Source: Clostridia bacterium (lineage in GTDB: Bacteria; Bacillota; Clostridia; Oscillospirales; Acutalibacteraceae). Taken from it: DNA of 64,000 nucleotides. How positions within the stretch are numbered: position 1 is the first letter of the stretch; the number at the start of each line of letters is the position of its first letter. A program made the translations under genes and the position numbers. The stretch is from NCBI GenBank assembly GCA_017475765.1, contig JAFVEY010000054.1, forward strand, positions 30,720 to 94,719, given 5' to 3'. The notes below the pieces were generated by a model. The model saw nothing but the letters and a program-made list of their open reading frames with translations. It was not told the DNA's origin and made no database searches. Below, one piece after another: positions 8,190 to 17,047 of this stretch.

Positions 8190-8741
8190 ATGAGAGTGAT
8201 AACAGGAACGGCAAAGGGCAGACGGCTTGTGTCGCCTGTCGGTGATGATGTCCGCCCGACAACCGATACGGTCAAGGAATCGGTGTTCAGTATGATCCAG
8301 TTTTCTGTTGACGGCTGTATCTTTCTGGATGGCTTTGCAGGTTCGGGACAGATGGGAATAGAAGCGATAAGCCGTGGTGCGGAAAGGGCATATTTTATTG
8401 ATGCCAACAGAAAATCGCTGAAGGTGGTAAAGGATAATATCCGTCTGTGCGGATTTGAGGATCAGTCAGCGGTGATTTATGCAGATACGATTTCTTATCT
8501 TTCGTCAACGGAGGAAAGGTTTGATATTGTATTTTTGGATCCTCCGTATAAAACGGGACTTCTTCAGGCGGCGCTTGAAAAGGCTCCGAGGGTAGTGAAG
8601 AAAGGCGGAATGATCATCTGTGAGCATCCGAAGGATGAAAAGCTGCCCGATGAAGTCGGTGATTTCGTACTCAGAAAAAACTATAAGTACGGAATGATAA
8701 TGATAAGTGTATATGCTCATAAGGAAGTGGTGGAAGAATGA
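8190..8741 (+). CDS. rsmD: 16S rRNA (guanine966-N2)-methyltransferase RsmD
   Basis: 183 residues. It starts with RVITGTAKGRRL and carries the Rossmann methyltransferase motif FAGSGQMGIEAISRGA, which binds S-adenosylmethionine, and the catalytic DPPY tetrad at residues 117-120. RsmD methylates G966 of 16S rRNA in the assembled small subunit. The stop overlaps the coaD start by four bases (ATGA), and the rsmD-coaD pairing is conserved in many bacteria. Confidence 0.95.
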   Translation: MRVITGTAKGRRLVSPVGDDVRPTTDTVKESVFSMIQFSVDGCIFLDGFAGSGQMGIEAISRGAERAYFIDANRKSLKVVKDNIRLCGFEDQSAVIYADTISYLSSTEERFDIVFLDPPYKTGLLQAALEKAPRVVKKGGMIICEHPKDEKLPDEVGDFVLRKNYKYGMIMISVYAHKEVVEE

Positions 8742-9232
8742 CAACAGCGATATGTCCCGGCAGCTTTGATCCGGTTACGATCGGTCATGTCGATATCATC
8801 AAAAGAGCCGCAAAAATGTTTGACAGGGTGATTGTTGCGGTTCTGGTGAATATGGAAAAAAAACCCTGGTTTACGATTGAGGAAAGAACCGAGCTGCTGA
8901 AAAAGGCTACGGAAGGAATAGAAAATGTTGAAATTGTCGGATTTGAGGGTTTATTGGTGGATTTTGCGGCTGCCAATCATGCGGACGCCATTGTAAAGGG
9001 TCTGAGAGCAATATCGGATTTTGAATATGAATTTCAGATGGCTCTTACCAACAATAAGCTGAATCCGGATGTGGAAACGGTTTTTCTGACAACAAGTGCT
9101 GAGAATATGTATCTTAGCTCCAGCATTGTCAAGCAGGTCGGACTTCTCGGAGGAGATATTTCTCCGTTTGTTCCCGAATGTGTACATGATGAAATTTTAT
9201 TGAGAATAAGACAAAGGAGTAATTTGAAATGA
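8738..9232 (+). CDS. coaD: phosphopantetheine adenylyltransferase CoaD
   Basis: 164 residues with the nucleotidyltransferase motif GSFDPVTIGH (residues 8-17), the GLRAISDFEYEFQMA substrate segment and the LSSSIVKQV (ISSS-like) C-terminal motif. It adenylates 4'-phosphopantetheine to dephospho-CoA, the penultimate step of coenzyme A synthesis. It overlaps rsmD upstream and the coiled-coil gene downstream, each by four bases. Confidence 0.97.
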   Translation: MTTAICPGSFDPVTIGHVDIIKRAAKMFDRVIVAVLVNMEKKPWFTIEERTELLKKATEGIENVEIVGFEGLLVDFAAANHADAIVKGLRAISDFEYEFQMALTNNKLNPDVETVFLTTSAENMYLSSSIVKQVGLLGGDISPFVPECVHDEILLRIRQRSNLK

Positions 9233-9717
9233 AATTGGAAATGCTGATAGATGAACTTCAGGAGATTGTGGACGATGCTTTTACTCTTCCGCTCAGCGGC
9301 GGAAAAACCGTTGTCAATGCGGAGCGTCTTAAGGAAATTATCGAGGATATGCGGACAAATCTTCCTGTTGAAATAAAGCAGGCAAAAACCATAGCTGCCG
9401 ACAGAAACAATATCATCAAAAAATCAAAGGAAGAGGCAGAGGCTATCGTACAGTCGGCTGAGGAAAGAGCCAAGACGATGGTCAATCAGAGTGAGATCGT
9501 CAAACAGGCTCAGCAGAAGGCAAATGAGATCATCTATAATGCCAATACACAGGCTGCCGAGATCAAAAAGGCTGCTAATAAATATATTGACGGACTGATG
9601 AAAAAAGCGGATGAGGAGCTTTCAAAAAATCTGGAGGATCTGAAGAAAACACGTCAGAGCCTGAGCAATTACCGTCAGGGAGGGTCGTCTGCTCAGCCAC
9701 GGAAAAAACAGCAGTAA
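9229..9717 (+). CDS. coiled-coil protein, coaD-linked, function unknown
   Basis: 162 residues, rich in Lys, Glu, Ala and Gln, predicted to be largely one long helix: residues 45-145 show regular heptad-like spacing, and the last 15 are disordered and basic. There is no membrane segment. Genes of this kind, often named 'ATPase' or DivIVA-like, sit behind coaD in many Clostridia, but no ATP-binding motif is visible here. The overlap with coaD shows co-translation. The resemblance to peripheral-stalk or DivIVA helices may be only compositional. Confidence 0.7.
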   Translation: MKLEMLIDELQEIVDDAFTLPLSGGKTVVNAERLKEIIEDMRTNLPVEIKQAKTIAADRNNIIKKSKEEAEAIVQSAEERAKTMVNQSEIVKQAQQKANEIIYNANTQAAEIKKAANKYIDGLMKKADEELSKNLEDLKKTRQSLSNYRQGGSSAQPRKKQQ

Positions 9718-9728
9718 TTTGTATCGAT

Positions 9729-9759
9729 CAGCGGTCTAACAGCTTCATGCAGACCGCTG
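9729..9759 (+). terminator. hairpin after the coaD operon, weak U run
   Basis: CAGCGGTCT (9729-9737) pairs perfectly with AGACCGCTG (9751-9759), but the following bases are not T-rich. It may be a terminator needing another factor, or an RNA-stabilising end. Confidence 0.5.
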
Positions 9760-9813
9760 TCGGGACAGTATCGGTTTTCATTTGTGTTTTATCGGTTATT
9801 GTGTGGTGATTAT

Positions 9814-11145
9814 ATGAAAAAAGTTTTGTCCCGGATGCTTTACGTTCTGTTTTTCGGATTTGTTCTGACAATATTGATTTCCTGCACTCTGCTGATTATT
9901 AATTCGATCGGCGAAACAAAACACAACAACATATCGGCAGTACTGATAGACAGCGGCGAAAACAGCTCTGTTTATAAGCAGGTGGACGAGATTTCGGCGG
10001 TTGAACAAAATAGCTCTGACGGAGAAGTGAATCATTACGGATATGTCACTCTGACAACGGCACACGAACGCCTTCTTTACACAAGAATAGGGCAAAGCGT
10101 ACACAATATCTCGAAAGAAAAGGATGAAAATGGTCATTTCAGCACCGAAAGAATCAGAATATCCGGTGAACACATGACGGAGGAAAGTATCAGACATTCA
10201 CTCAATGCGTACCTTTCGGACAATCCGCAGGTGTTCTGGCTTGAAAATCTTTTCGGCTATGCCTATGCTGACGATGATACGATTGTGGAATGTTATTCCG
10301 TGATGTCGGCGGAGGAATGCAGCGAAAAGGTAGGGATTCTTTCGGACAGGATTGATTCTATTCTGGATAATATCAAGGTCTCCATGACACCCTATGACTG
10401 CGAAAAGTATATACACGATACGATACTTTCCTCCTGCAGCTATAAGGAGGGAGTAACATCCATGGCAGACGGCTGGCAGTATTTTTCTGTTTACGGAGCC
10501 GTTGTGGAGGGAGAAGCCGTTTGCGAGGGCTATGCAAAATCCATGCAGCTGCTGCTGAATATGGCAGGTGTGCCGTGCTATACCATTAGGGGTACGGCTG
10601 ACGGCGTTGAGCATTTGTGGAATGTTGTCAATGTAAGGGATGACTGGTATCACCTTGACCCCACATGGGACGACAGCGATGATAATCTGAATTATGAATA
10701 CTTCAATGTTACGACAGCGGAAATAAGTAAAAATCATATAATAGCTCCCGGAATGGTATATATGAGTGAAACAAATGCAGAGCAGACAGAGAGCAGAAAT
10801 TTCTTTGTTCCCGATTGTACTTCAACGATTATGAATTATTATCATATCGAAGGCTTTAAGCTGACGGGCTTTTCAGCGGAAGAAAATGAACAGATGATCG
10901 GTTTTCTCGTCAGACGTGCAGAAAAGGGAGACAGCTATATTCCTGTATGTATTTCTGAATCATTGGACTACAACGAGTGTGTGGAAAAGCTGTTCTATTC
11001 CTTCCCGTATAAATTTTATTACTATATAGATGCTGCCAATGAAAGGCTTTCGGGAAATCAGAAAATCGACAGAAATAGCATTAAAATACTCAAAAACGAG
11101 GAGAATATGACTCTCCGGATAAAACTGAATTATATTGACAGATAA
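9814..11145 (+). CDS. membrane-anchored transglutaminase-like protein
   Basis: 443 residues from ATG 9814. An N-terminal hydrophobic segment (about residues 8-30, with a cysteine at its end) anchors or exports the protein, so a lipoprotein is possible. The central domain has the transglutaminase/papain-like triad: Cys237 in GEAVCEGYAKSM, His267 in GVEHLWNV and Asp282 in YHLDPTWDDS. Such extracellular domains in Firmicutes act as proteases or cross-linkers, often on the cell wall; the substrate here is unknown. About 150 residues after the triad have no recognised fold. No operon partner is evident, and a strong terminator follows. Confidence 0.85.
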   Translation: MKKVLSRMLYVLFFGFVLTILISCTLLIINSIGETKHNNISAVLIDSGENSSVYKQVDEISAVEQNSSDGEVNHYGYVTLTTAHERLLYTRIGQSVHNISKEKDENGHFSTERIRISGEHMTEESIRHSLNAYLSDNPQVFWLENLFGYAYADDDTIVECYSVMSAEECSEKVGILSDRIDSILDNIKVSMTPYDCEKYIHDTILSSCSYKEGVTSMADGWQYFSVYGAVVEGEAVCEGYAKSMQLLLNMAGVPCYTIRGTADGVEHLWNVVNVRDDWYHLDPTWDDSDDNLNYEYFNVTTAEISKNHIIAPGMVYMSETNAEQTESRNFFVPDCTSTIMNYYHIEGFKLTGFSAEENEQMIGFLVRRAEKGDSYIPVCISESLDYNECVEKLFYSFPYKFYYYIDAANERLSGNQKIDRNSIKILKNEENMTLRIKLNYIDR

Positions 11146-11155
11146 CAGCCTTACG

Positions 11156-11187
11156 GCGCCGCTGATCAGATGCGGCGCTTTATTTTT
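11156..11187 (+). terminator. terminator after the transglutaminase gene
   Basis: GCGCCGC (11156-11162) pairs with GCGGCGC (11172-11178), followed by a T-rich run. Confidence 0.9.
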
Positions 11188-11200
11188 TGTATTGAATAAA

Positions 11201-11277
11201 TAGAAAATAAAAAACAAACAGCCGGCACCCGGAGCAGAGGAAATACCCTTCATATCCCTCTGCCGTCGGATGCCGGC
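11201..11277 (-). terminator. long terminator hairpin for the FprA gene
   Basis: GCCGGCA (11221-11227) pairs with TGCCGGC (11271-11277), with a further inner arm GCAGAGG (11234-11240) with CCTCTGC (11257-11263). On the minus strand the stem is followed by a run of T residues (A run at 11201-11216). Confidence 0.8.
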
Positions 11278-11412
11278 CGCTTGCGCCGGCTATATCAGAT
11301 GGCCATCATTTTATATACGGCAAGTTTATATTAACATGAAGTTCGTAAAAAAGTCAATATAAATTTAACAAAAATTCATGAATTACTATTTAAAATTACT
11401 TTATTGCTCAAA

Positions 11413-12573
11413 TCAGAGAATGGAATCTGCCAGAGCTTCCAGCTGTGCAACGGTTTCCGGCTTTACGGATGATTTGATCGTTACGCTGACATCACTGATT
11501 TCGATCCCCTTCATGCTTTCAAAGTATTCACGGATGATTTTTCCGGCTGCAGGCGCCCATGATCCATTTTCAACGATAGCGACCTTTCTGTTGCGGTAGG
11601 TCTTGATCTTGAGGTGATGGAGAAAATCGTTGGCGATCGGGAAAATGCCGCCGTCATAAGTCGGAGCGAGTATGACCATTCTGCTGTAACGGAATGCGTC
11701 CTCGACTGCCTCGTGAAGATCTTCTCTTGTAAGGTCGGAAATGGCGATGGGAAGGTCAGTCTTTGCTTTGAGTATCTCATAGAGCTTTAAAGCAGCTTCC
11801 TTTGTGTTTCCGTGAATGGAAGCATAAGCGATGAAGATGCCGTCAGTTTCAGGCTCGTATTTGCTCCATATATCGTAAAGGTTGATGTAGTAGCCGAGAT
11901 TTTCTGTCAGGACAGGACCGTGAAGCGGACAGATCGCTTTGATATCGAGCTTGGCAGCCTTTTTGAGAAGAGCCTGAACCTGTGCGCCGTATTTGCCGAC
12001 GATATTGAAATAGTATCTTCTTGCCTCACAAGCCCAATCATCAGGTTCGGCATCAATCACGCCGAATTTGCCGAAGCCGTCAGCGGAGAAAAGAATTCCC
12101 TCTGTTTCCTCAAAGCTGACCATAACCTCAGGCCAATGCACCATCGGAGCCATATAGAAGGTTAGCTTATGTGCGCCGAGGTCAACCGTTTCGCCCTCTT
12201 TGACAACAACCGTTCTGTCTGTTGTGTCGAGATCAAAAAACTGCGGAAGCATATTGAAGGTCTTTGCATTGCCGATGAGCTTCATGTCGGGATATTTTTC
12301 TGCTGCCTTTGCGATATTATAGGCATGGTCAGGCTCAAGGTGGCTTATCACAAGATAGTCGGGCTTTCTGCCGTCCAGAACTTTTTCGAGGTTTTCAAAC
12401 CATTCGTCCGTTTTTCTTCTGTCGATAGTGTCCAGAACAGCGATCTTTTCATCCAGTATCACATAGGAGTTATAGCACATTCCGTCGGGAACCTTATACT
12501 GACTTTCAAAAAGATCAAGGTCGGGGTCGTCCGCACCTATATACTTTACTGCTTCTGATACATCTCTTATCAT
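11413..12573 (-). CDS. fprA: FprA-type flavodiiron protein
   Basis: 386 residues. The N-terminal metallo-beta-lactamase-like domain has the diiron ligand motif H78-x-E80-x-D82-H83 (SHLEPDHAYN), with later histidines in FYMAPMVHWPEVM and CPLHGPV. The C-terminal flavodoxin domain starts near residue 255 (FIAYASIHGNTKEAA, FMN loop). Flavodiiron proteins reduce oxygen to water or nitric oxide to nitrous oxide and protect anaerobes. Length fits the two-domain class A, which needs an external rubredoxin; no rubredoxin gene is adjacent. The start has GGAGG about nine bases upstream. Confidence 0.95.
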   Translation of the reverse strand: MIRDVSEAVKYIGADDPDLDLFESQYKVPDGMCYNSYVILDEKIAVLDTIDRRKTDEWFENLEKVLDGRKPDYLVISHLEPDHAYNIAKAAEKYPDMKLIGNAKTFNMLPQFFDLDTTDRTVVVKEGETVDLGAHKLTFYMAPMVHWPEVMVSFEETEGILFSADGFGKFGVIDAEPDDWACEARRYYFNIVGKYGAQVQALLKKAAKLDIKAICPLHGPVLTENLGYYINLYDIWSKYEPETDGIFIAYASIHGNTKEAALKLYEILKAKTDLPIAISDLTREDLHEAVEDAFRYSRMVILAPTYDGGIFPIANDFLHHLKIKTYRNRKVAIVENGSWAPAAGKIIREYFESMKGIEISDVSVTIKSSVKPETVAQLEALADSIL

Positions 12574-12609
12574 TTTTATTCCTCCGTTTCGGGTAAATTA
12601 ATAATAATT

Positions 12610-12638
12610 ATTATAATACAAATATTTCTTTGACACAA
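12610..12638 (-). promoter_or_regulatory. fprA promoter
   Basis: On the minus strand TTGTGT (12638-12633) and TATAAT (12615-12610) are separated by 17 bp, about 40 bp before the start codon. Confidence 0.7.
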
Positions 12639-12657
12639 TAGTTTTTTAGATAAAAAT

Positions 12658-12691
12658 AACGTCTGCTCTACATTGGAATGTACAGCAGACG
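12658..12691 (-). terminator. terminator after the PHP phosphatase gene
   Basis: CGTCTGCT at 12660-12667 pairs with AGCAGACG at 12684-12691, with an inner TACAT/ATGTA pair. On the minus strand a T-rich run follows. Confidence 0.8.
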
Positions 12692-12697
12692 CAAATA

Positions 12698-13510
12698 TCA
12701 GAGGATAGGAAGCATTTTAGGTTCACGCTTTTCGTATATGGTGAAGTGGGTAAAGCCGCATTCAAGCAGCATTTCAAGACCGTTTTCAATGCCGGAACCG
12801 ATGTCGCCCCAGCGGTGGGCGTCAGAACCGAGTGTGACATATTTTCCGCCCAGCTCACGAAAACGGCGGATAATTCCGATATCGGGGAGCGTTCTTCCGA
12901 TGATTTGCCGCAGACCCGATGTGTTGATCTCGATGGCTTTCTGATTTCTGACAAGCACTTCCAGTATGGCATCAACCTTTTCCCGATATTTTTTGGTATC
13001 GGGTTTGATTCCTGCTGTGCCGATGATATAACGAAGCGGATAGTCCAGATGAGCGAGAGAGTCAAACAGATTCTGCTCCGCAAGCTCCAGCAGCTCTTCA
13101 CAGTATCTGTCGAGGAGCTGTTCGGCGGTGTCGGGGGTATATTCAAGAAAATAGAAATCCTGTTCATTTTTCAGATTATGCAGAGAGCCGAGGACAAAAT
13201 CATAATTGGCAAGTGACAGCGCTTCTTCTGCCGCCTTTACATCCTGTGTCGGCTGCCCCAGTTCAATGCCTGTATATACCCGAAGCTTGTCAAGATACAT
13301 CGCTCTTGCTTTTGAAATCTGCATGACGGATCTGGCAATATCGTCTCTGAAGTTTTTTTCAAAGTATTCGTTGCATTCGCAGTGATCCGTCACGGTGATA
13401 GAGTACAGCCCGATTCCCGAAGCCTGTTCACTCATCATGATTACACTGTCATTACCGTCAAAGGAACATTCGCTGTGGGTGTGGCTGTCGGAAATAAATC
13501 TGTACTTCAT
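12698..13510 (-). CDS. PHP-domain histidinol-phosphatase (HisJ-like)
   Basis: 270 residues from ATG 13510, chosen because AAGGAAGGA lies seven bases upstream; an in-frame ATG at 13531 lies before that site. The protein begins with the PHP metal motif DSHTHSE (His10, His12), has ITVDHCE a little later, GSLHNLK in the middle and GSDAHRW near the end, all metal ligands of the trinuclear PHP site. The best match is histidinol-phosphate phosphatase of the HisJ/HisK class, the penultimate step of histidine synthesis. No other his genes are adjacent, so a different phosphoester substrate is possible. Confidence 0.85.
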   Translation of the reverse strand: MKYRFISDSHTHSECSFDGNDSVIMMSEQASGIGLYSITVTDHCECNEYFEKNFRDDIARSVMQISKARAMYLDKLRVYTGIELGQPTQDVKAAEEALSLANYDFVLGSLHNLKNEQDFYFLEYTPDTAEQLLDRYCEELLELAEQNLFDSLAHLDYPLRYIIGTAGIKPDTKKYREKVDAILEVLVRNQKAIEINTSGLRQIIGRTLPDIGIIRRFRELGGKYVTLGSDAHRWGDIGSGIENGLEMLLECGFTHFTIYEKREPKMLPIL

Positions 13511-13713
13511 AAATTCCTTCCTTTTTATCATGTATTGTTAATAATTTGTTAATTATTATAGCATATACTATCATTTTTTTAAACATAAATTCTCATTGAA
13601 AAAATATAACTTTTTAAGAATTAAATTATCAAAAATATCATAAATTGTCCGAAAAATGAACAATCCTCTCTTCCGGAGACTTCCGAAAGGAAAAATAAAT
13701 TCGTTTAAAAGCC

Positions 13714-13742
13714 TTGACAATATGTGCATAAAATAGGATAAT
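13714..13742 (+). promoter_or_regulatory. promoter of the ACT/UPF0210 operon
   Basis: TTGACA (13714-13719) and GATAAT (13737-13742) with 17 bp spacing. The start codon lies about 30 bp downstream. Confidence 0.85.
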
Positions 13743-13773
13743 TAGGTTATATCCAAAGCAGGAGGTTTGTTTT

Positions 13774-14043
13774 ATGAATGCTGTAATTACAGTTCTGGGA
13801 AAGGACAATGTCGGAATACTTGCAAAGGTTTCCAATGAGTGCGCCGGGGTCGGCGTGAATATCGTTGAGGTGACACAGTCCGTTCTTCAGGGAATGTTTG
13901 CCATGATCATGTTCGTTGATATCACAAAAAGTACGGTTCCTTTTTCGGAGCTTGTGGACAGGCTTACGGAAACAGGCGATCAACTGGGCGTAAAGATCCA
14001 TGTCATGCACGAGGATATCTTTAACGCAATGCACACCATTTGA
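13774..14043 (+). CDS. ACT-domain protein (UPF0237)
   Basis: 89 residues forming a single ACT fold: VITVLGKDNVGILAKVS, then NIVEVTQSVL and the C-terminal IHVMHEDIFNAMHTI. ACT domains bind amino acids or similar small ligands. Single-domain UPF0237 members are almost always encoded next to a UPF0210 (PFL/DUF711) gene, as here, which suggests a ligand-sensing partner. AGGAGG lies nine bases before the ATG. The ligand is not known. Confidence 0.92.
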   Translation: MNAVITVLGKDNVGILAKVSNECAGVGVNIVEVTQSVLQGMFAMIMFVDITKSTVPFSELVDRLTETGDQLGVKIHVMHEDIFNAMHTI

Positions 14044-14062
14044 AAGGAACGGCTGACTGATA

Positions 14063-15421
14063 ATGATCAATTCACGAGATATACTTGAAACCATTAATAT
14101 GATCGACAACGAAAATCTCGATGTAAGAACCATTACAATGGGTATTTCGCTTCTCGACTGCATAGATGACGATATCGACAAGGCTTGCAATAAGGTGTAT
14201 AACAAGATCTGCCGCTATGCAAGCGAACTGGTAAAGACAGGTGAGGATATCAGCAAGGATTACGGCATTCCGATTATTCATAAAAGAATTTCCGTTACTC
14301 CGATCGCAATGCTTGCGGCTGCGTGTCCGACAAAAAGTCCTGTCAAATTCGCAAAGGCACTCGACAAAGCAGCCGATACTGTCGGAGTCAACTTTGTCGG
14401 CGGTTATTCCGCTCTCGTACATAAGGGCTTTGCTCTCGGTGATTATGCGCTGATCGAAAGCATACCGGAAGCCCTTGCTTCCACAGAGCGTGTCTGCTCC
14501 TCAGTCAATATAGGCAGCACAAAGGCAGGCATCAATATGGATGCCGTTGCCAAGATGGGTCATGTTATCCGCAAATCTGCTGAGCTTACGGCAGACCGTG
14601 ACTGTATCGGTGCTGCAAAGCTGGTCGTATTCTGCAATGCGCCGGAGGATAACCCGTTTATGGCAGGCGCATTCCACGGACCGGGAGAACCTGACTGTGT
14701 TATCAATGTTGGCGTTTCGGGTCCCGGTGTGGTAAGAGCCGCTCTGGCGAAGGCAGGCAGCTGCAATATCACAGAGGTGGCGGATATCGTTAAGAAAACG
14801 GCATTCAAGATCACAAGAGCAGGTATGCTGGTGGCAAGAGAGGCGTCAAAGCGCCTGAGTGTACCGTTCGGAATCGTTGATCTTTCGCTGGCACCGACTC
14901 CGGCTATCGGTGATTCGGTTGCCCATATTCTGGAGGAAATGGGTCTGGAACAGTGCGGCGCACACGGTACAACGGCTTGCCTTGCACTTCTCAATGACGC
15001 TGTCAAGAAAGGCGGAGTGATGGCGTCCTCTCATGTCGGTGGACTTTCGGGTGCGTTTATCCCCGTTACCGAGGATGCAGGCATGATAGACGCAGCAAGA
15101 AATAAGACGCTGACGCTGACAAAGCTGGAGGCGATGACAGCCGTATGCTCTGTGGGACTTGATATGATAGCGATACCGGGCGATACTCCGGCAGACGTGA
15201 TTTCGGGCATTATAGCCGATGAAGCAGCAATAGGAATGGTTAATTCCAAAACAACTGCAGTACGTCTGATTCCTGCCATCGGAAAGAAGGCAGGAGAGGA
15301 GCTTAATTTCGGCGGTCTTCTCGGTCAGGGACCGATCATGGACATCAATCCGAAATCTCCCTCGAAATTTATTGCGAGGGGCGGCAGAATACCGGCACCG
15401 ATGCAAAGTCTGAAAAACTGA
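14063..15421 (+). CDS. UPF0210 (PFL-family/DUF711) protein
   Basis: 452 residues, 19 bases behind the ACT gene and clearly co-transcribed. Recognisable family segments are [12 protein letters not shown] at the start, [33 protein letters not shown] in the centre and [11 protein letters not shown] at the C-terminus. The fold is related to glycyl-radical-enzyme-like barrels, but I see no conserved C-terminal glycyl radical motif, so catalysis by that mechanism is not supported. The function is unknown. The tight pairing with an ACT protein suggests control by an amino acid. Confidence 0.92.
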   Translation: MINSRDILETINMIDNENLDVRTITMGISLLDCIDDDIDKACNKVYNKICRYASELVKTGEDISKDYGIPIIHKRISVTPIAMLAAACPTKSPVKFAKALDKAADTVGVNFVGGYSALVHKGFALGDYALIESIPEALASTERVCSSVNIGSTKAGINMDAVAKMGHVIRKSAELTADRDCIGAAKLVVFCNAPEDNPFMAGAFHGPGEPDCVINVGVSGPGVVRAALAKAGSCNITEVADIVKKTAFKITRAGMLVAREASKRLSVPFGIVDLSLAPTPAIGDSVAHILEEMGLEQCGAHGTTACLALLNDAVKKGGVMASSHVGGLSGAFIPVTEDAGMIDAARNKTLTLTKLEAMTAVCSVGLDMIAIPGDTPADVISGIIADEAAIGMVNSKTTAVRLIPAIGKKAGEELNFGGLLGQGPIMDINPKSPSKFIARGGRIPAPMQSLKN

Positions 15422-15530
15422 GCAGTTTTACAGACTGCCGGCGGACATTTAATGTCTGTGTGATTCGGATGATTTATGTATTTTGTCTGAAATTAAATGA
15501 AAAGTTTAAACATCTTGCCCAATTTGTCGC

Positions 15531-15559
15531 TTGTAAAATGACGGAAATAAAGGTATAAT
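15531..15559 (+). promoter_or_regulatory. V-type ATPase operon promoter
   Basis: TTGTAA (15531-15536) and TATAAT (15554-15559), 17 bp apart. Confidence 0.8.
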
Positions 15560-15573
15560 TAAAAACAGAAATT

Positions 15574-15614
15574 GGGTGTAGAAAGAATGGGCTTTCTCTT
15601 TTCTTTCTATACCC
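15574..15614 (+). promoter_or_regulatory. 5' leader stem-loop of the V-ATPase mRNA
   Basis: GGGTGTAGAAAG (15574-15585) pairs with CTTTCTATACCC (15603-15614), 12 bp including one G-U. It begins within about ten bases of the expected transcription start and ends before the first ribosome binding site. It probably protects the 5' end or tunes translation. Confidence 0.6.
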
Positions 15615-15643
15615 ATGCTATTTATAAGGGGGTGCAGGTTTCT

Positions 15644-15955
15644 ATGGAGGATATGATTTCTAAGATCGTCGATATGGATAAAAAGGCGAGAGGAATAACC
15701 GATGAAGCTCAGCAGAGCAAAATTGATTATGAAAAAGAGATCATCCGGAAAAAGGAAAAAATCAAAAATGATTTTCTAGAAAGAGCCAAGGAGCGTATCA
15801 GGATCAATAAGCAGACAGCACAGAAAAAAGCCGATGAGGAGCTGAAACTTATTGAGGAAAAAAATGCAGCCATCATTGCCGCTCTCGACAAAACCTATTC
15901 CGAAAACCATGATAAATGGGTTGACCGGATCGTGGAAAGAGTGATCGCAGAATGA
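15644..15955 (+). CDS. V-type ATPase subunit G/H (peripheral stalk)
   Basis: 103 residues if started at ATG 15644 (MEDMISKIVDMDKK); a longer in-frame start at 15572 would run through the leader hairpin and is unlikely. The protein is one long charged helix with heptad-like spacing, including KKADEELKLIEEKNAA, as in NtpF-type subunits that pair with subunit E to form the peripheral stalk. It is the first gene of the operon. The name rests on helix pattern and gene position, since sequence conservation in this subunit is weak. Confidence 0.8.
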   Translation: MEDMISKIVDMDKKARGITDEAQQSKIDYEKEIIRKKEKIKNDFLERAKERIRINKQTAQKKADEELKLIEEKNAAIIAALDKTYSENHDKWVDRIVERVIAE

Positions 15956-15995
15956 TACTTCAGGAAAGATCATTCGGAAAGGATGGTGGATAATC

Positions 15996-17036
15996 ATGTC
16001 GTCATCTGCAATGGCGTCAAATGCGATCCTGGCAAAAGCCCGTGCCATGTACGGCAAATGTCTGACGGATTCGGATTATAAGCAGCTGATGGACTGCCGC
16101 AATGTGTCGGAGGTCGCTTCTTATCTCAAATCACGGACTTCCTACAAATCCGCCCTGACAGGACTTGATGAAAACGATGTTCACAGGGGTCAGCTGGAGC
16201 CTATGCTGAAACAAAATATTTATTTTGATGTTTTTGCCCTTTCCAGATATGCCAAGGATAAGGCGCTGGTCTTTTCGGATTTTATCATTTCCGAAATGGA
16301 GATTGAGCAGATCATGCGCTGCCTGATGCTTGTCAATATCGGAAGATCCGATGAATATGTCTATACGATGCCGCTTTCTCTGGACAAGTTTAGAAAAATA
16401 AGCCTGAAAAAGCTGACGGGAGTCCGCACATATGATGATCTTGCCGATGCGCTTTACGGCTCAAAATATCATGCTGTGCTTCAGAAACACCGGCCGAAGG
16501 ACGGAGAACGTATCAATATCGCTCAGATAGAAGCGGATCTGAATAATCAGAATTACGCAACGGTTATGAAAACGATAGAAAACGGCAAGAATAAAAGTGA
16601 CAGGGATGAGCTGAGGGATGTTTTAGCTGCTATGCTGGATTTCAGAAATATCTCCAGTATTATAAGACTGAAAAAATATTATAAGTATGATCAGAGCAGG
16701 ATAAAACCGCTTCTGATTCCCTATGGCAGACTTGCCGGAAGAACGCTGGATGAGCTTTGTGCAGCGGAAAGCGTACAGGAGGTATTTGAGATTTCACGCT
16801 CTACCTATCTCGGCAGGCTGATGTCGAAGCTCAGATATAACGATCAGTCGCAGATGACCTCGTCTATGATCAGTATGTACTGCCGTCATCATCTGAGACT
16901 GTCGCCTAACCCTACGATAGTTATGGTCTCCTATATTTATCTGAAGGAGATCGAACTGAAAAATATTATCAATATTATCGAGGCAACACGCTATGGTCTT
17001 TCCGCTGAGGAAAAGGCGAAGCTGCTTGTCAGATAG
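15996..17036 (+). CDS. ntpC: V-type ATPase subunit C
   Basis: 346 residues, mostly helical and without membrane spans, with the family features of A/V-type subunit C (V-ATPase subunit d): AKARAMYGKCLTDSDYKQL at the start, LRDVLAAMLDFRNISSIIRLK in the centre and a C-terminal LKEIELKNIINIIEATRYG. It is the socket that joins the central rotor stalk to the membrane ring. A GGATGGTGG site precedes the start. The next gene follows after 11 bases. Confidence 0.93.
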   Translation: MSSSAMASNAILAKARAMYGKCLTDSDYKQLMDCRNVSEVASYLKSRTSYKSALTGLDENDVHRGQLEPMLKQNIYFDVFALSRYAKDKALVFSDFIISEMEIEQIMRCLMLVNIGRSDEYVYTMPLSLDKFRKISLKKLTGVRTYDDLADALYGSKYHAVLQKHRPKDGERINIAQIEADLNNQNYATVMKTIENGKNKSDRDELRDVLAAMLDFRNISSIIRLKKYYKYDQSRIKPLLIPYGRLAGRTLDELCAAESVQEVFEISRSTYLGRLMSKLRYNDQSQMTSSMISMYCRHHLRLSPNPTIVMVSYIYLKEIELKNIINIIEATRYGLSAEEKAKLLVR

Positions 17037-17047
17037 GAGGTGATTAT

